DNA of 64,000 nucleotides from Variovorax guangxiensis (GTDB taxonomy: Bacteria; Pseudomonadota; Gammaproteobacteria; Burkholderiales; Burkholderiaceae_C), in the NCBI RefSeq assembly GCF_003952165.1, contig NZ_RXFT01000004.1, forward strand, positions 310,001-374,000, given 5' to 3'. A model generated the notes under the pieces. That model was given only the letters and a program-made list of their open reading frames with translations. It ran no database searches and was not told where the DNA came from. This document shows, piece after piece, positions 56,710-64,000 of this stretch; position 1 is the stretch's first letter, and every line of letters begins with the position of its first letter. A program made the position numbers and the translations under genes.

Positions 56710-57192
56710 TTACAGCGTCCAGGTGTCGATGACGACCGCGCCCGCCTTCTTGTGCAGCAGCACGAGGTCGAGCACGTCCAGCGGGTTGATCGGCGTGATG
56801 CCCTCGATCAGCGCGCCTTCCCCGTGGCCGTACAGCGCCTGCAGCGCGAAGCGGCAGGCATACACCTTGCCGCCTTCCTCGATGAACTTGGCGATCTGCT
56901 TGTTGAAGTTCTGGTGACCCGGAAAGGCCTCGTCGCCCAGCGTGGGAAAGCCGCGCTGCACGCCCAGCGTCACGCCGGGGCCGTAGAGCAGGACGGAGGT
57001 GTCGTAGCCCTTGCGCTTGAGCCGCGTGGCCTGCAGCAGGTTCACGAAACCGATCGAGCCTTCGAAGGCCACGGTGTGGAAGGTGACGAGTGCCTTCTCG
57101 CCAGGCTCTGCCTTGACGTCTTCGAACACCTTCTCTTCGTAGTCGACGAGGAACTCGCCTTTTTCGTTGCGGGGGCGGGTGACTTTGGGCAT
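56710..57192 (-). CDS. nitB: NitB: MSMEG_0572/Sll0783-type nitrogen-starvation response protein
   Basis: This 160-residue protein has a DsrE-like layout: [40 protein letters not shown], then [50 protein letters not shown]. It matches the first gene of Nit1C clusters, known as nitrogen-starvation-induced in cyanobacteria; its biochemical role is unknown. GGAG lies eight bases before ATG 57192. Its promoter must lie in the repeat-rich gap shared with the divergent MocR-type gene. Confidence 0.9.
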   Translation of the reverse strand: MPKVTRPRNEKGEFLVDYEEKVFEDVKAEPGEKALVTFHTVAFEGSIGFVNLLQATRLKRKGYDTSVLLYGPGVTLGVQRGFPTLGDEAFPGHQNFNKQIAKFIEEGGKVYACRFALQALYGHGEGALIEGITPINPLDVLDLVLLHKKAGAVVIDTWTL

Positions 57193-57547
57193 GGGGTACT
57201 CCGGGTTGGGTGGTGGGTACGCAGGTCTTGCGTGCCTTCTCCTTCGCAGGCGATGTGCCAGCGCTCCGGCGGCCTCGTGCGATCAATGCGCGATCAACAC
57301 GCGGCGGCGCGGGCCGCGCGGGCGAAAAAATCTTTGAGGCCCCCTCGAACGCGGGAACGGTGCGGCCCCGGAAGGCCTGTCGCGCACCGTGACGACGCGC
57401 ATCCCATGCGATCAATGCACCCGATCAATGGGGTTGATCGCACCTGATCGAAGCATTTCTCTCCCGAGGAGCGGGCGCGGTTCATGCATGTTGATCGGTG
57501 GCCGGATGCAATCAATGAATGCGATCAACTTCGCCGGAGCGCCCACC
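57193..57547. promoter_or_regulatory. Divergent nit control region with CGATCAA repeat array
   Basis: This 355-base gap between nitB and the MocR-type gene has no gene. CGATCAA occurs at 57280-57286, 57291-57297 (11 bp apart), 57409-57415, 57422-57428 and 57522-57528. The inverse TTGATCG occurs at 57434-57440 and 57491-57497. Several copies sit in TGCGATCAATG. MocR/GabR-type proteins bind repeated half-sites, so these are candidate sites for the adjacent regulator: one pair near nitB and a denser group near the regulator itself. Confidence 0.68.
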
Positions 57548-58957
57548 ATGACCACGATCACCGCCCACTGGCGCAAGCAGCTGCGCAACACCTCGCGCCC
57601 GGCCTACCTGCTGCTGGCCGACCTGATCGCGGACGACATCAAGACCGGCCGCCTCGGCGTGCGCGACCGCCTGCCCACGCTGCGCGACCTGGCCACCGAG
57701 CTCGAGCTGAACTACACGACCGTGGCGCGCGGCTACGCCGAGGCGCGCAAGCGCGGGCTGATCGACTCGCGCGCCGGCACCGGCACCTTCATCCGCTCGG
57801 GCAGCCCCAGCCTGCGGCTGCGCGGCGGCAGCGGCGCCGAGATGACGATGAACATGCCGCCCGAGCCCGACGACGAGCACCTGATGGCGCGGCTGCACGA
57901 CAGCGCCAGCCGCGCCTTCGCGCAGATCGACTTCCACGACCTGCTGCGCTACCAGGATTTCGGCGGCACCGCGCACGACCGCGCCGCGGGCATGCACTGG
58001 CTGCGGCGCTTCGTGCCCGATGCCGGCATCGACCGCATCCTGGTGTGTCCCGGCATCCATGGCGTGCTGACCGCGCTGTTCTCCCAGCTCGCGCGACCGG
58101 GCGAGCTGGTCTGCGTGGAGTCGCTCACCTATCCGGGCGTGAAGGCCATCGCGGCGCAGCTCGGCGTCCAGTTGCATGCGCTGCAGATGGACGACGACGG
58201 CCCCATCGCCGACGCCTTCGAGCACGCCTGCAAGACGCTCAAGCCCAAGGCGCTCTACTGCAACCCCACGTTGCTGAACCCGACCGCCGCGACCGTCTCG
58301 CGCGCGCGGCGAGAAGCACTGGCCGACGTGGCGCTGCGCTATGCGGTGCCGATCATCGAGGACGACGCCTACGGCATGCTGCCGCGCCAGACGCCCGCGT
58401 CGCTCGCCACGCTGGCGCCGGGGCTCACGTACTACGTGAGCGGCTTTTCCAAGTGCTTCGGCGCGGGGCTGCGCAGCGCCTACGTGTGTTCGCCGACGGT
58501 GGTGCAGTCGCAGCGGCTGGCGGGCGCGATGCGCGCAACCACCGTGATGGCCTCGCCGATCACCAATGCGCTGACCACGCTGTGGGTGGAAGACGGCACG
58601 GCCGAGGAGATGCTGCAGGCCGTGCGCGCGGAATCGGTGGCGCGGCAGGCGCTTGCGGTGCGCTACCTGGGCGACAGCGGGCTGCAGGCGCACCCGGAGG
58701 GCTTTCATGCCTGGCTGCCGCTCACGCCAGGCTGGAGTCCGGTGGAGTTCGCCTCGTACCTGCGCACGCAGAACGTGGGCGTGGTGGCGAGCGCGGCTTT
58801 CTCCACCGACGGCGATCCGCCCGACGCGGTGCGCATCTGCCTGGGCGGGCCGATGTCGCGCGAGCAGTGCGACCAGGCGCTGCGGCTGATCGCCGACACG
58901 CTGGCGCATCCGATGCATCCGCATGCGACGCTTCGAGACGGCAATCACGGTGCGTGA
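57548..58957 (+). CDS. MocR-type (GntR/aminotransferase) regulator
   Basis: This 469-residue protein fuses an N-terminal GntR winged helix (AYLLLADLIADDIKTGRLGVRDRLPTLRDLATELELNYTTVARGYAEARKRGLI) to a class I aminotransferase domain. That domain has EDDAYGMLP (PLP-contacting Asp and Tyr) and VSGFSKCFGAGLR with PLP lysine 302. Such PLP-dependent regulators sense amines or amino acids. GGAGC lies eight bases before ATG 57548; upstream in-frame starts overlap the repeats. It is divergent from nitBCDEFGH and probably controls it. Confidence 0.9.
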   Translation: MTTITAHWRKQLRNTSRPAYLLLADLIADDIKTGRLGVRDRLPTLRDLATELELNYTTVARGYAEARKRGLIDSRAGTGTFIRSGSPSLRLRGGSGAEMTMNMPPEPDDEHLMARLHDSASRAFAQIDFHDLLRYQDFGGTAHDRAAGMHWLRRFVPDAGIDRILVCPGIHGVLTALFSQLARPGELVCVESLTYPGVKAIAAQLGVQLHALQMDDDGPIADAFEHACKTLKPKALYCNPTLLNPTAATVSRARREALADVALRYAVPIIEDDAYGMLPRQTPASLATLAPGLTYYVSGFSKCFGAGLRSAYVCSPTVVQSQRLAGAMRATTVMASPITNALTTLWVEDGTAEEMLQAVRAESVARQALAVRYLGDSGLQAHPEGFHAWLPLTPGWSPVEFASYLRTQNVGVVASAAFSTDGDPPDAVRICLGGPMSREQCDQALRLIADTLAHPMHPHATLRDGNHGA

Positions 58958-58977
58958 GCGGCACCGGAAGGGTGAAC

Positions 58978-60828
58978 TCACACGGGATTGATCACTTGTC
59001 GCATCACGATCTGGGGGGCTGGCCGCTCCCACAGCGCGTCGAGCGCCGACTGGATGCTGTCGAAGGCCCGCGACCGGCTCTTGGGCGAAGGCAGGTAGTG
59101 GTTGAAGTAGCGCCGGCCCTCGGTCGGCACGCCCAGCAGCGTGAGTTGGCGCACCGGAAGGCCTGTCGCGTCGACCGGATGCCCGAGGGCGTCGATGAGC
59201 GGAACCGCCATTCGTTCGTCCGCCGGAGGCGGCGGCGACGAGCCGGCGCACAGGCCCGAGCGGCACAGCGCGGCGAGCAGTGAATCATCCGTGGTGTCGA
59301 TCGCGCCGTACCCCGCGCGTCCGTGCACCAGATGGTCGAGGCAAGCGACGAAGGGTGTCTTGAAGGCGCTCGATCGCGCCCGCCAGACGCCGAGCGCGGC
59401 GTCGCGCTCGAGCGCGGGGGCCGGGCCGAGGTCGACGCGCAGCAGGCCGGCACGCATCAGCGCCAGCCATTCGAGCCCGCGCGAGATCGGCGGCCCCACG
59501 ACCAGTTGCGAGATCCGCGGCGCCACCACGTCGAAGAAACGGCGGCGAGACGCCGGCGCGAGTGTGTCGAACTCCACCGCCTGGCGGATGAAGCCGCGCA
59601 GCACGCGCAGCATTTCCACCGCGTACTTGTACGGGCTGTGCGCCTCGCCCTTGCGCGCCTCGTCCACGTCGAAGCGCAGGCGCGCTGCAAAGGCTGCGCT
59701 GAATTCCGCGCCGCTGCGCGGCGAAGGCGCGGGCCTGGGGACGGATTCCGATGCGAGAAGCGTTTCAGGCGAGAACCCGGCCATCGATGGCAGGGTCTTC
59801 TCGCACAAGGCCTTCACTTCGGCAGGCGCTAGCAGTCCGAGCACGCCCCGGCAAGCCGCCGCCGCGTCCGCGCCTTGCGACAGCGCCATTGCTCGCATCA
59901 GGTAGGCCGCGCGCATCTCGGCCGAGAGCACGGTCAACAGGTCTTCCTCGAGCAGCAAGCCTTCGGGCCCGCGCGCCGCGCGCCGCAAGGCCAGGTAGGC
60001 ATCGGTGCAGAAGATCGGCGCGAAGCTGCCCGACAGGTCGAGCGATTGCGCCGGCCGGCACGCGAACGGCATGCCGCTGCGGGAGTGCACGAACATGACG
60101 GGCTCACGGCCGCTCGGCAAGTACTGCAGCTCGCCGTCGTCCTCGCGCACGAAGCGGCCGCCACGGCCCGTGGTGAGCGCCGCCACCACGTCCACCGCCA
60201 CCAGACCGGTGCCCGAGATGCCCACCGCAGACCCGGCCTCGATGCGCGCCTGCAGCGGTGCCGGCGGGTAGGGGGCCATCGGCCTTGCAGGCGATGCCGG
60301 CCGTTCGCCGCCGGAACGTGCCAGACCATGGCCGGTGCAGAGGAAGACGTGATCCACCGTGAGTGCCGAACCGTCGCCCAGACGCACGTGCACCCGCTCG
60401 TTGGCCACGAGCGAGACATCGAGCGCGCGATGGCGCACCTCCGAGATTCGAAGATGCGAAGGCGCGTTGTCGCACAGCACCGCGTACACGTGCCGCAGGT
60501 AGGCGCCGAAGAGCGCGCGCGGCAGGAAGCCGTTGGGGTCGGCTGCGATGTCGCGCTCTTCGCGCAGCCAGTCGATGAACGACATCGCGCCGGTGAGCGG
60601 CGCTTCGCCGAAATGGCATGCGCTGAAGCTGTCGAGCTGACCGGTGACGGTGTTGAGCAGCAGGAAGTCTTCCTGCTGCGGCTTGTGCAGGCCTGGGCCC
60701 GGCTCGTCGGGGTCGATCACGTGCACGGTGAGCGCGAGCCGTGGCTGCTGGCGCGAGGCGGTGACCAGCCGGTCGAGTACCGCCAGGCCCCAGGGGCCGG
60801 CGCCGACGATCGCGATCTCAACCCGCAC
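58978..60828 (-). CDS. FAD/NAD(P)-binding protein of the NRPS operon
   Basis: This 616-residue protein begins VEIAIVGAGPWGLAVLDRLV, a dinucleotide-binding motif. Conserved blocks follow, such as GPGLHKPQQEDFLLLNTVTGQLDSF, VFLCTGHGLAR and AVGISGTGLVAVDVVAALTTGRGG. These belong to the PF13454 FAD-NAD(P)-binding group, often found with NRPS or amino-acid modifying genes. It probably oxidises or hydroxylates the peptide or a precursor (inference). It overlaps the DMT exporter gene by 11 bases, so it is the third gene of the operon. Confidence 0.82.
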   Translation of the reverse strand: MRVEIAIVGAGPWGLAVLDRLVTASRQQPRLALTVHVIDPDEPGPGLHKPQQEDFLLLNTVTGQLDSFSACHFGEAPLTGAMSFIDWLREERDIAADPNGFLPRALFGAYLRHVYAVLCDNAPSHLRISEVRHRALDVSLVANERVHVRLGDGSALTVDHVFLCTGHGLARSGGERPASPARPMAPYPPAPLQARIEAGSAVGISGTGLVAVDVVAALTTGRGGRFVREDDGELQYLPSGREPVMFVHSRSGMPFACRPAQSLDLSGSFAPIFCTDAYLALRRAARGPEGLLLEEDLLTVLSAEMRAAYLMRAMALSQGADAAAACRGVLGLLAPAEVKALCEKTLPSMAGFSPETLLASESVPRPAPSPRSGAEFSAAFAARLRFDVDEARKGEAHSPYKYAVEMLRVLRGFIRQAVEFDTLAPASRRRFFDVVAPRISQLVVGPPISRGLEWLALMRAGLLRVDLGPAPALERDAALGVWRARSSAFKTPFVACLDHLVHGRAGYGAIDTTDDSLLAALCRSGLCAGSSPPPPADERMAVPLIDALGHPVDATGLPVRQLTLLGVPTEGRRYFNHYLPSPKSRSRAFDSIQSALDALWERPAPQIVMRQVINPV

Positions 60829-61747
60829 GGCGCAGCTCCCTGTCGGGCCTGCCCGGCAGCGTGACCAGCATCACCCCGGCGACGATCAGCGCGCTCGCGG
60901 CCAGCAGGCTCCAGCTCAGGGGCTCGGCGAGAAAGACCACGCCGAACGCCACGCTCACCAGTGCCCGCAGATATGCGTTGCTGGTGGTGGTGACCGGGCC
61001 CAGCGTGCGAATCAGCCTGAAGAAGATCACACTGGCCAGCGCGGTCGACAGCACCGCGAGGGCCAGCAGTGCCAGCGTGGCCTCGAGGCTTGGTGTGAGC
61101 GTCCAGGGCCGGTCCATGGCCAGGCTGAAAGGCAGCATGGTGAGCCCGCCGCACAGCAGCGAGCCGGCCGCGGTGACCACGGCGGGCTGGTCGCCGAAGC
61201 GATGGCCGAACACAGCCCCGCACGCATACGACGCGCTCGCCCCCAGGACCGCCATGACCGCGAGAAAGTCGCTGCCGCCCAGCGCAGCGTGGGAACCGAG
61301 GCCGGCGATCCCGGCGACGCCCGCAAGGCCGAGCAGCACGCCCACGAACTTCGTGAACACGAACGGCGCCGAGCCGACGACGAACACCGACAGCATGAAG
61401 GCGAACAGCGGCACCGTGGCGTTGAGCACGCCCGCGAGCCCGCTTGCGATGTGCTGCTCGCCCCAGCCGATCAGCGTGAACGGCAGCGCGCCCTGCAGCA
61501 GCCCCTGCACCCAGAGCGCCCCCCAGCGGCCGGGGCGCGTCGGGAGCGTGAAGCCCTTCGCCAGGGCCAGCGCCGTCAACAGCGCCCCGCCGAGCAGGAT
61601 GCGCGCCGCAGCCAGCGTGGCCGGCGGATAGTCGGCCACCGCCACCTTGATCAGCGTGAAGGAGCCGCCCCAGAGGATCGCGAGCAGCATCAGCAGCATG
61701 TATTCGCCCGGCGGCGCCGGGGTTCTTGTCCCTTGTTTCTCAGGCAT
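60818..61747 (-). CDS. DMT-superfamily exporter (EamA)
   Basis: This 309-residue membrane protein has ten predicted helices in two EamA repeats: LLMLLAILWGGSFTLIKVAVADYPP at the start and FLAVMAVLGASASYACGAVFG at the second repeat. EamA proteins export amino acids, small peptides and metabolites. Its first 8 bases overlap the end of the NRPS gene and its end overlaps the FAD protein gene by 11. It is therefore the likely exporter of the NRPS product. Confidence 0.92.
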   Translation of the reverse strand: MPEKQGTRTPAPPGEYMLLMLLAILWGGSFTLIKVAVADYPPATLAAARILLGGALLTALALAKGFTLPTRPGRWGALWVQGLLQGALPFTLIGWGEQHIASGLAGVLNATVPLFAFMLSVFVVGSAPFVFTKFVGVLLGLAGVAGIAGLGSHAALGGSDFLAVMAVLGASASYACGAVFGHRFGDQPAVVTAAGSLLCGGLTMLPFSLAMDRPWTLTPSLEATLALLALAVLSTALASVIFFRLIRTLGPVTTTSNAYLRALVSVAFGVVFLAEPLSWSLLAASALIVAGVMLVTLPGRPDRELRRAG

Positions 61748-64000
61748 GGCTCAGCGCCTCCAGGTGTGAGCAATAGTCGGTGAAGCACTCCTCGATCTCC
61801 GAGGGCGAAAGCAGGCCGGCGCGGTACTGGAACTCGAGGTGCGTGGCGTCGTGCCATCCGCGGATCAGCATGAGCAGGTCGTACTTCAGCCGGTAGCCGC
61901 GATCGGCGTGCCGCGGCGTCGCAAGTCCGGGCGCGTCGCCATCGGCCTGGGGCATGAAGTTGAGCGAGAAGCCGGTCAGCGGGTTGCGGTCCGCGCCGGG
62001 CGGCAGGCCGAGTTCGTCGAGCACCTGGTCGAACTGGAAGTCCTGGTGGCGCGCTGCCAGCGCGATGCCGTCGCGCACGCGCTCGACGAGCTGCCCGGGC
62101 GACAGCGCACCCAGCCCCGTGACGCGCAGCGGCACCAGGTTGATGAAATCGCCGATGGCCTGCGCGACCTGCGGGTGGGCACGGCCGGCCAGCGGCGTCA
62201 CGACCACCAGGTCGTCGCATTCGGTCAGCGCCGCGAGCCAGCGGAAATACGCGCCCACGTACAGCACATAGGGCGTGCACTTCAGGCGCCGCGCCGCCGC
62301 CACGACCGCATCGCGCAGCGTGCCGCGCACGGCGGCCTCGATGGCATGGCAGCGTTGCGGATCGTCGCAGCGCAGCCTGTCGGGCAGGTAGCGGTGGCGG
62401 TAGGGCGCGGCGAGCAGCTCGCGGAAATGCGAGCGCGCGGCCTGTGCCGAGGCGTTGCGCGCGCCGGCCCAGGCCGCGATGTCGCGCATCGACGGCGGGG
62501 CATCCGTCGTCCAGGGTCGGCCCGCGAGCCGGGCGGCCAGCTCGCGCCCGAGCAGGCCCTGGCTCGTGCCGTCGCTGACCAGGTGGTGGACGGTCCACAG
62601 CAGCCGGCGCCGCCTGCCGGGCAGGACGAGCAGGGTCGCGCGGAACAGCGGCGCGTCGGAGAACAGCGCGATCTCCGCCTCGCCCTCGGCCACGCGCAGC
62701 GCGTCGATGCGGCGCGCCAGTGCCTCCGCGTCGAGAGCGCTCAGGTCGCACAGAGCCACAGGAACGTCTTCCGTCGGCACGATCGACTGGCGCACGGCGC
62801 CTTCCTCGTCATGGCCGAAGCGCAGGCACAGGCTGTCGTGGCGCAGCGCGATCTCGGTCAGCGCGCGGCCCACCGAGTAGGCATCGACGCCGTCGGGCAG
62901 CTCGAACAGCGCGACCATGTTGCACCAGTTGCGGTTGCCGCCCGCGCAGAAGGTGCGGAAGTAGCGCCGCTGCTGCGGGCTCAGCGCGAACCAGCGGGTG
63001 CGCGGGGCGGGCGGGATCGGCGCCGGCGCGGCCGAACCGGCCTCCTGCAGCTGCCGCGCCAGCTCGCGCGCGGTGGGCGCGTGCATCAGCAGCAGCGGCT
63101 GCGCATGCACGCCGAGCCGTGCTTCGAGCTCGGCGCACAGCCGCATCGCCGCGAGCGAATCGCCGCCGAGAGCGAAGAAGTCCTCGTCGACGCCGACATG
63201 CGCCTGCAGCAGCACCCGTGCAATCGCGTCGGCCACTCCGAGCGCGAGCTCGTCGGCATCCGCGTCGGAGGCGGCGGCGTCCGCGCGCGGCGCAGGCGCG
63301 GGCAGGCGTGCGCGATCCAGCTTGCCGTTGGGCGTGAGCGGCAGCGCATCGAGCGCGATCAGGTGGCTCGGAATGGCCGCCGCAGGCAAGCGCTCCGCGA
63401 GGAAAGGGCGCAGGCTCCGGCGCACGGCCTGTGCATCGGCCCGCGTGCTGAAGTAGCCCACGAGCTGCGCGCCGCCTTCCTCGTTCGTCACGCACACCAC
63501 GGCCGCGTCGGTCACCGACTCGTGCGACTGCAGCACCGCCGCGACGCCCGCGGGCTCGATGCGGGTGCCGAGGATCTTCACCTGGTGGTCCTTGCGTCCG
63601 CGCAGGTGCAGCGCACCCTGCGCGTCCAGAAAGCCGAGGTCGCCGCTCAGGTAGGCCGGCTGCCCGTCGAGCACGATGAAGCGCGCGGCCGAGGGCTCCT
63701 CCGGGTCCAGGTAGCCCAGCGAGCGGTGCACCGTGCGGATCGCGACCTCGCCGGACTCGCCCGGGCCTGACGGCTGCAGTGCCTCGTCGAGGATGCGCAC
63801 GTCGACCCCGGGCAGCGGCAGGCCGCAGCACTGGATGCCCTCGGGCGCCGGGTCGGGCACGCGGGCGCAGAACTTGGCGAGCGTGGTTTCGGTCGGCCCG
63901 TACAGGTTGTAGACCGCGCTCGAAGGAAACGCCGCGCGCCAGCGCCCGACCAGCGCACTGCCCAGCGGTTCGCCCGCGAACAGCGTGTGGCGCAGCATGG
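61740..64000 (-). CDS. Non-ribosomal peptide synthetase, C-terminal part (5' end outside window)
   Basis: The last 753 codons are present; the N-terminus lies beyond the right edge. Numbering from the first Met in the window (63998): the end of an adenylation domain with NLYGPTETT (A5), YLSGDLG (A7), GRKDHQVKILGTRIEP (A8) and TPNGKLDR (A10). A carrier domain follows with FFALGGDSL (Ser281), then a condensation domain with HHLVSDGTS (H471, H472, D476). The protein stops after the condensation domain; no thioesterase or reductase follows. The adenylation specificity pocket lies mostly outside. Release may occur through the terminal condensation domain. Confidence 0.93.
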   Translation of the reverse strand, partial: MLRHTLFAGEPLGSALVGRWRAAFPSSAVYNLYGPTETTLAKFCARVPDPAPEGIQCCGLPLPGVDVRILDEALQPSGPGESGEVAIRTVHRSLGYLDPEEPSAARFIVLDGQPAYLSGDLGFLDAQGALHLRGRKDHQVKILGTRIEPAGVAAVLQSHESVTDAAVVCVTNEEGGAQLVGYFSTRADAQAVRRSLRPFLAERLPAAAIPSHLIALDALPLTPNGKLDRARLPAPAPRADAAASDADADELALGVADAIARVLLQAHVGVDEDFFALGGDSLAAMRLCAELEARLGVHAQPLLLMHAPTARELARQLQEAGSAAPAPIPPAPRTRWFALSPQQRRYFRTFCAGGNRNWCNMVALFELPDGVDAYSVGRALTEIALRHDSLCLRFGHDEEGAVRQSIVPTEDVPVALCDLSALDAEALARRIDALRVAEGEAEIALFSDAPLFRATLLVLPGRRRRLLWTVHHLVSDGTSQGLLGRELAARLAGRPWTTDAPPSMRDIAAWAGARNASAQAARSHFRELLAAPYRHRYLPDRLRCDDPQRCHAIEAAVRGTLRDAVVAAARRLKCTPYVLYVGAYFRWLAALTECDDLVVVTPLAGRAHPQVAQAIGDFINLVPLRVTGLGALSPGQLVERVRDGIALAARHQDFQFDQVLDELGLPPGADRNPLTGFSLNFMPQADGDAPGLATPRHADRGYRLKYDLLMLIRGWHDATHLEFQYRAGLLSPSEIEECFTDYCSHLEALSHA

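Overview
The window reads as a 64 kb chromosomal segment of a high-GC betaproteobacterium, most likely Comamonadaceae and probably Variovorax or a close relative. This assignment is inference from gene content, not a database match: five tripartite-tricarboxylate (Bug-type) periplasmic receptors, a Gram-negative general porin, an ImuA-ImuB-DnaE2 mutasome, a DUF2868/DUF3482 pair, many LysR/IclR/GntR/TetR regulators with adjacent catabolic genes, and an intergenic repeat whose style I associate with this family. No rRNA, tRNA, CRISPR, phage or insertion sequence was seen.

Layout. (1) 1-10.7 kb: housekeeping and accessory genes, mostly on the minus strand. These are a truncated phosphodiesterase lipoprotein, an ArsR/SRPBCC pair, a class A beta-lactamase, an amidohydrolase, a bestrophin, a hemolysin III protein, a glycerophosphodiesterase, a methyltransferase, a sugar-acid-type IlvD/Edd dehydratase and a macrodomain protein. 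(2) 10.8-22.9 kb: an orphan TRAP-type receptor, the DUF2868/DUF3482 pair, a 24-residue membrane peptide, a TetR/VOC pair with twin operators, an ABC exporter, a LysR/extradiol-dioxygenase pair, a glycosyltransferase, and cytochrome b561 with a hydrolase. (3) 22.9-33.2 kb: a catabolic island with two Bug receptors diverging from a FAD oxidoreductase, an IclR regulator, both aconitase-X subunits, a second IlvD/Edd dehydratase, a porin and a third Bug receptor. Its substrate is unknown. (4) 34.2-42.7 kb: the SOS region. A LexA box drives imuA-imuB-dnaE2, followed by a PD-(D/E)XK-like protein. A second perfect LexA box faces a minus-strand group made of an unrecognised 67-residue protein, a 2'-5' RNA ligase-like protein and an APH-type kinase. 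(5) 42.7-50.5 kb: a GDSL esterase/LysR pair, then a GntR-controlled operon (dehydrogenase, RraA-like aldolase, two Bug receptors, LigI-like amidohydrolase). (6) 51.3-59 kb: a complete Nit1C-type cluster (nitBCDEFGH order) with a divergent MocR-type regulator and an array of CGATCAA repeats between them. (7) 59-64 kb: a natural-product operon with an NRPS ending in a condensation domain, a DMT exporter and a FAD/NAD(P)-binding protein; it runs off the right edge.

The most interesting systems are the Nit1C cluster with its repeat-array promoter, the LexA-controlled small-protein operon, the nuclease-like gene behind dnaE2, the aconitase-X catabolic island, and the thioesterase-less NRPS operon. 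Several genes appear to start at TTG (14664, 17977, 19099, 21388, 46980). These starts were chosen by Shine-Dalgarno spacing where possible.
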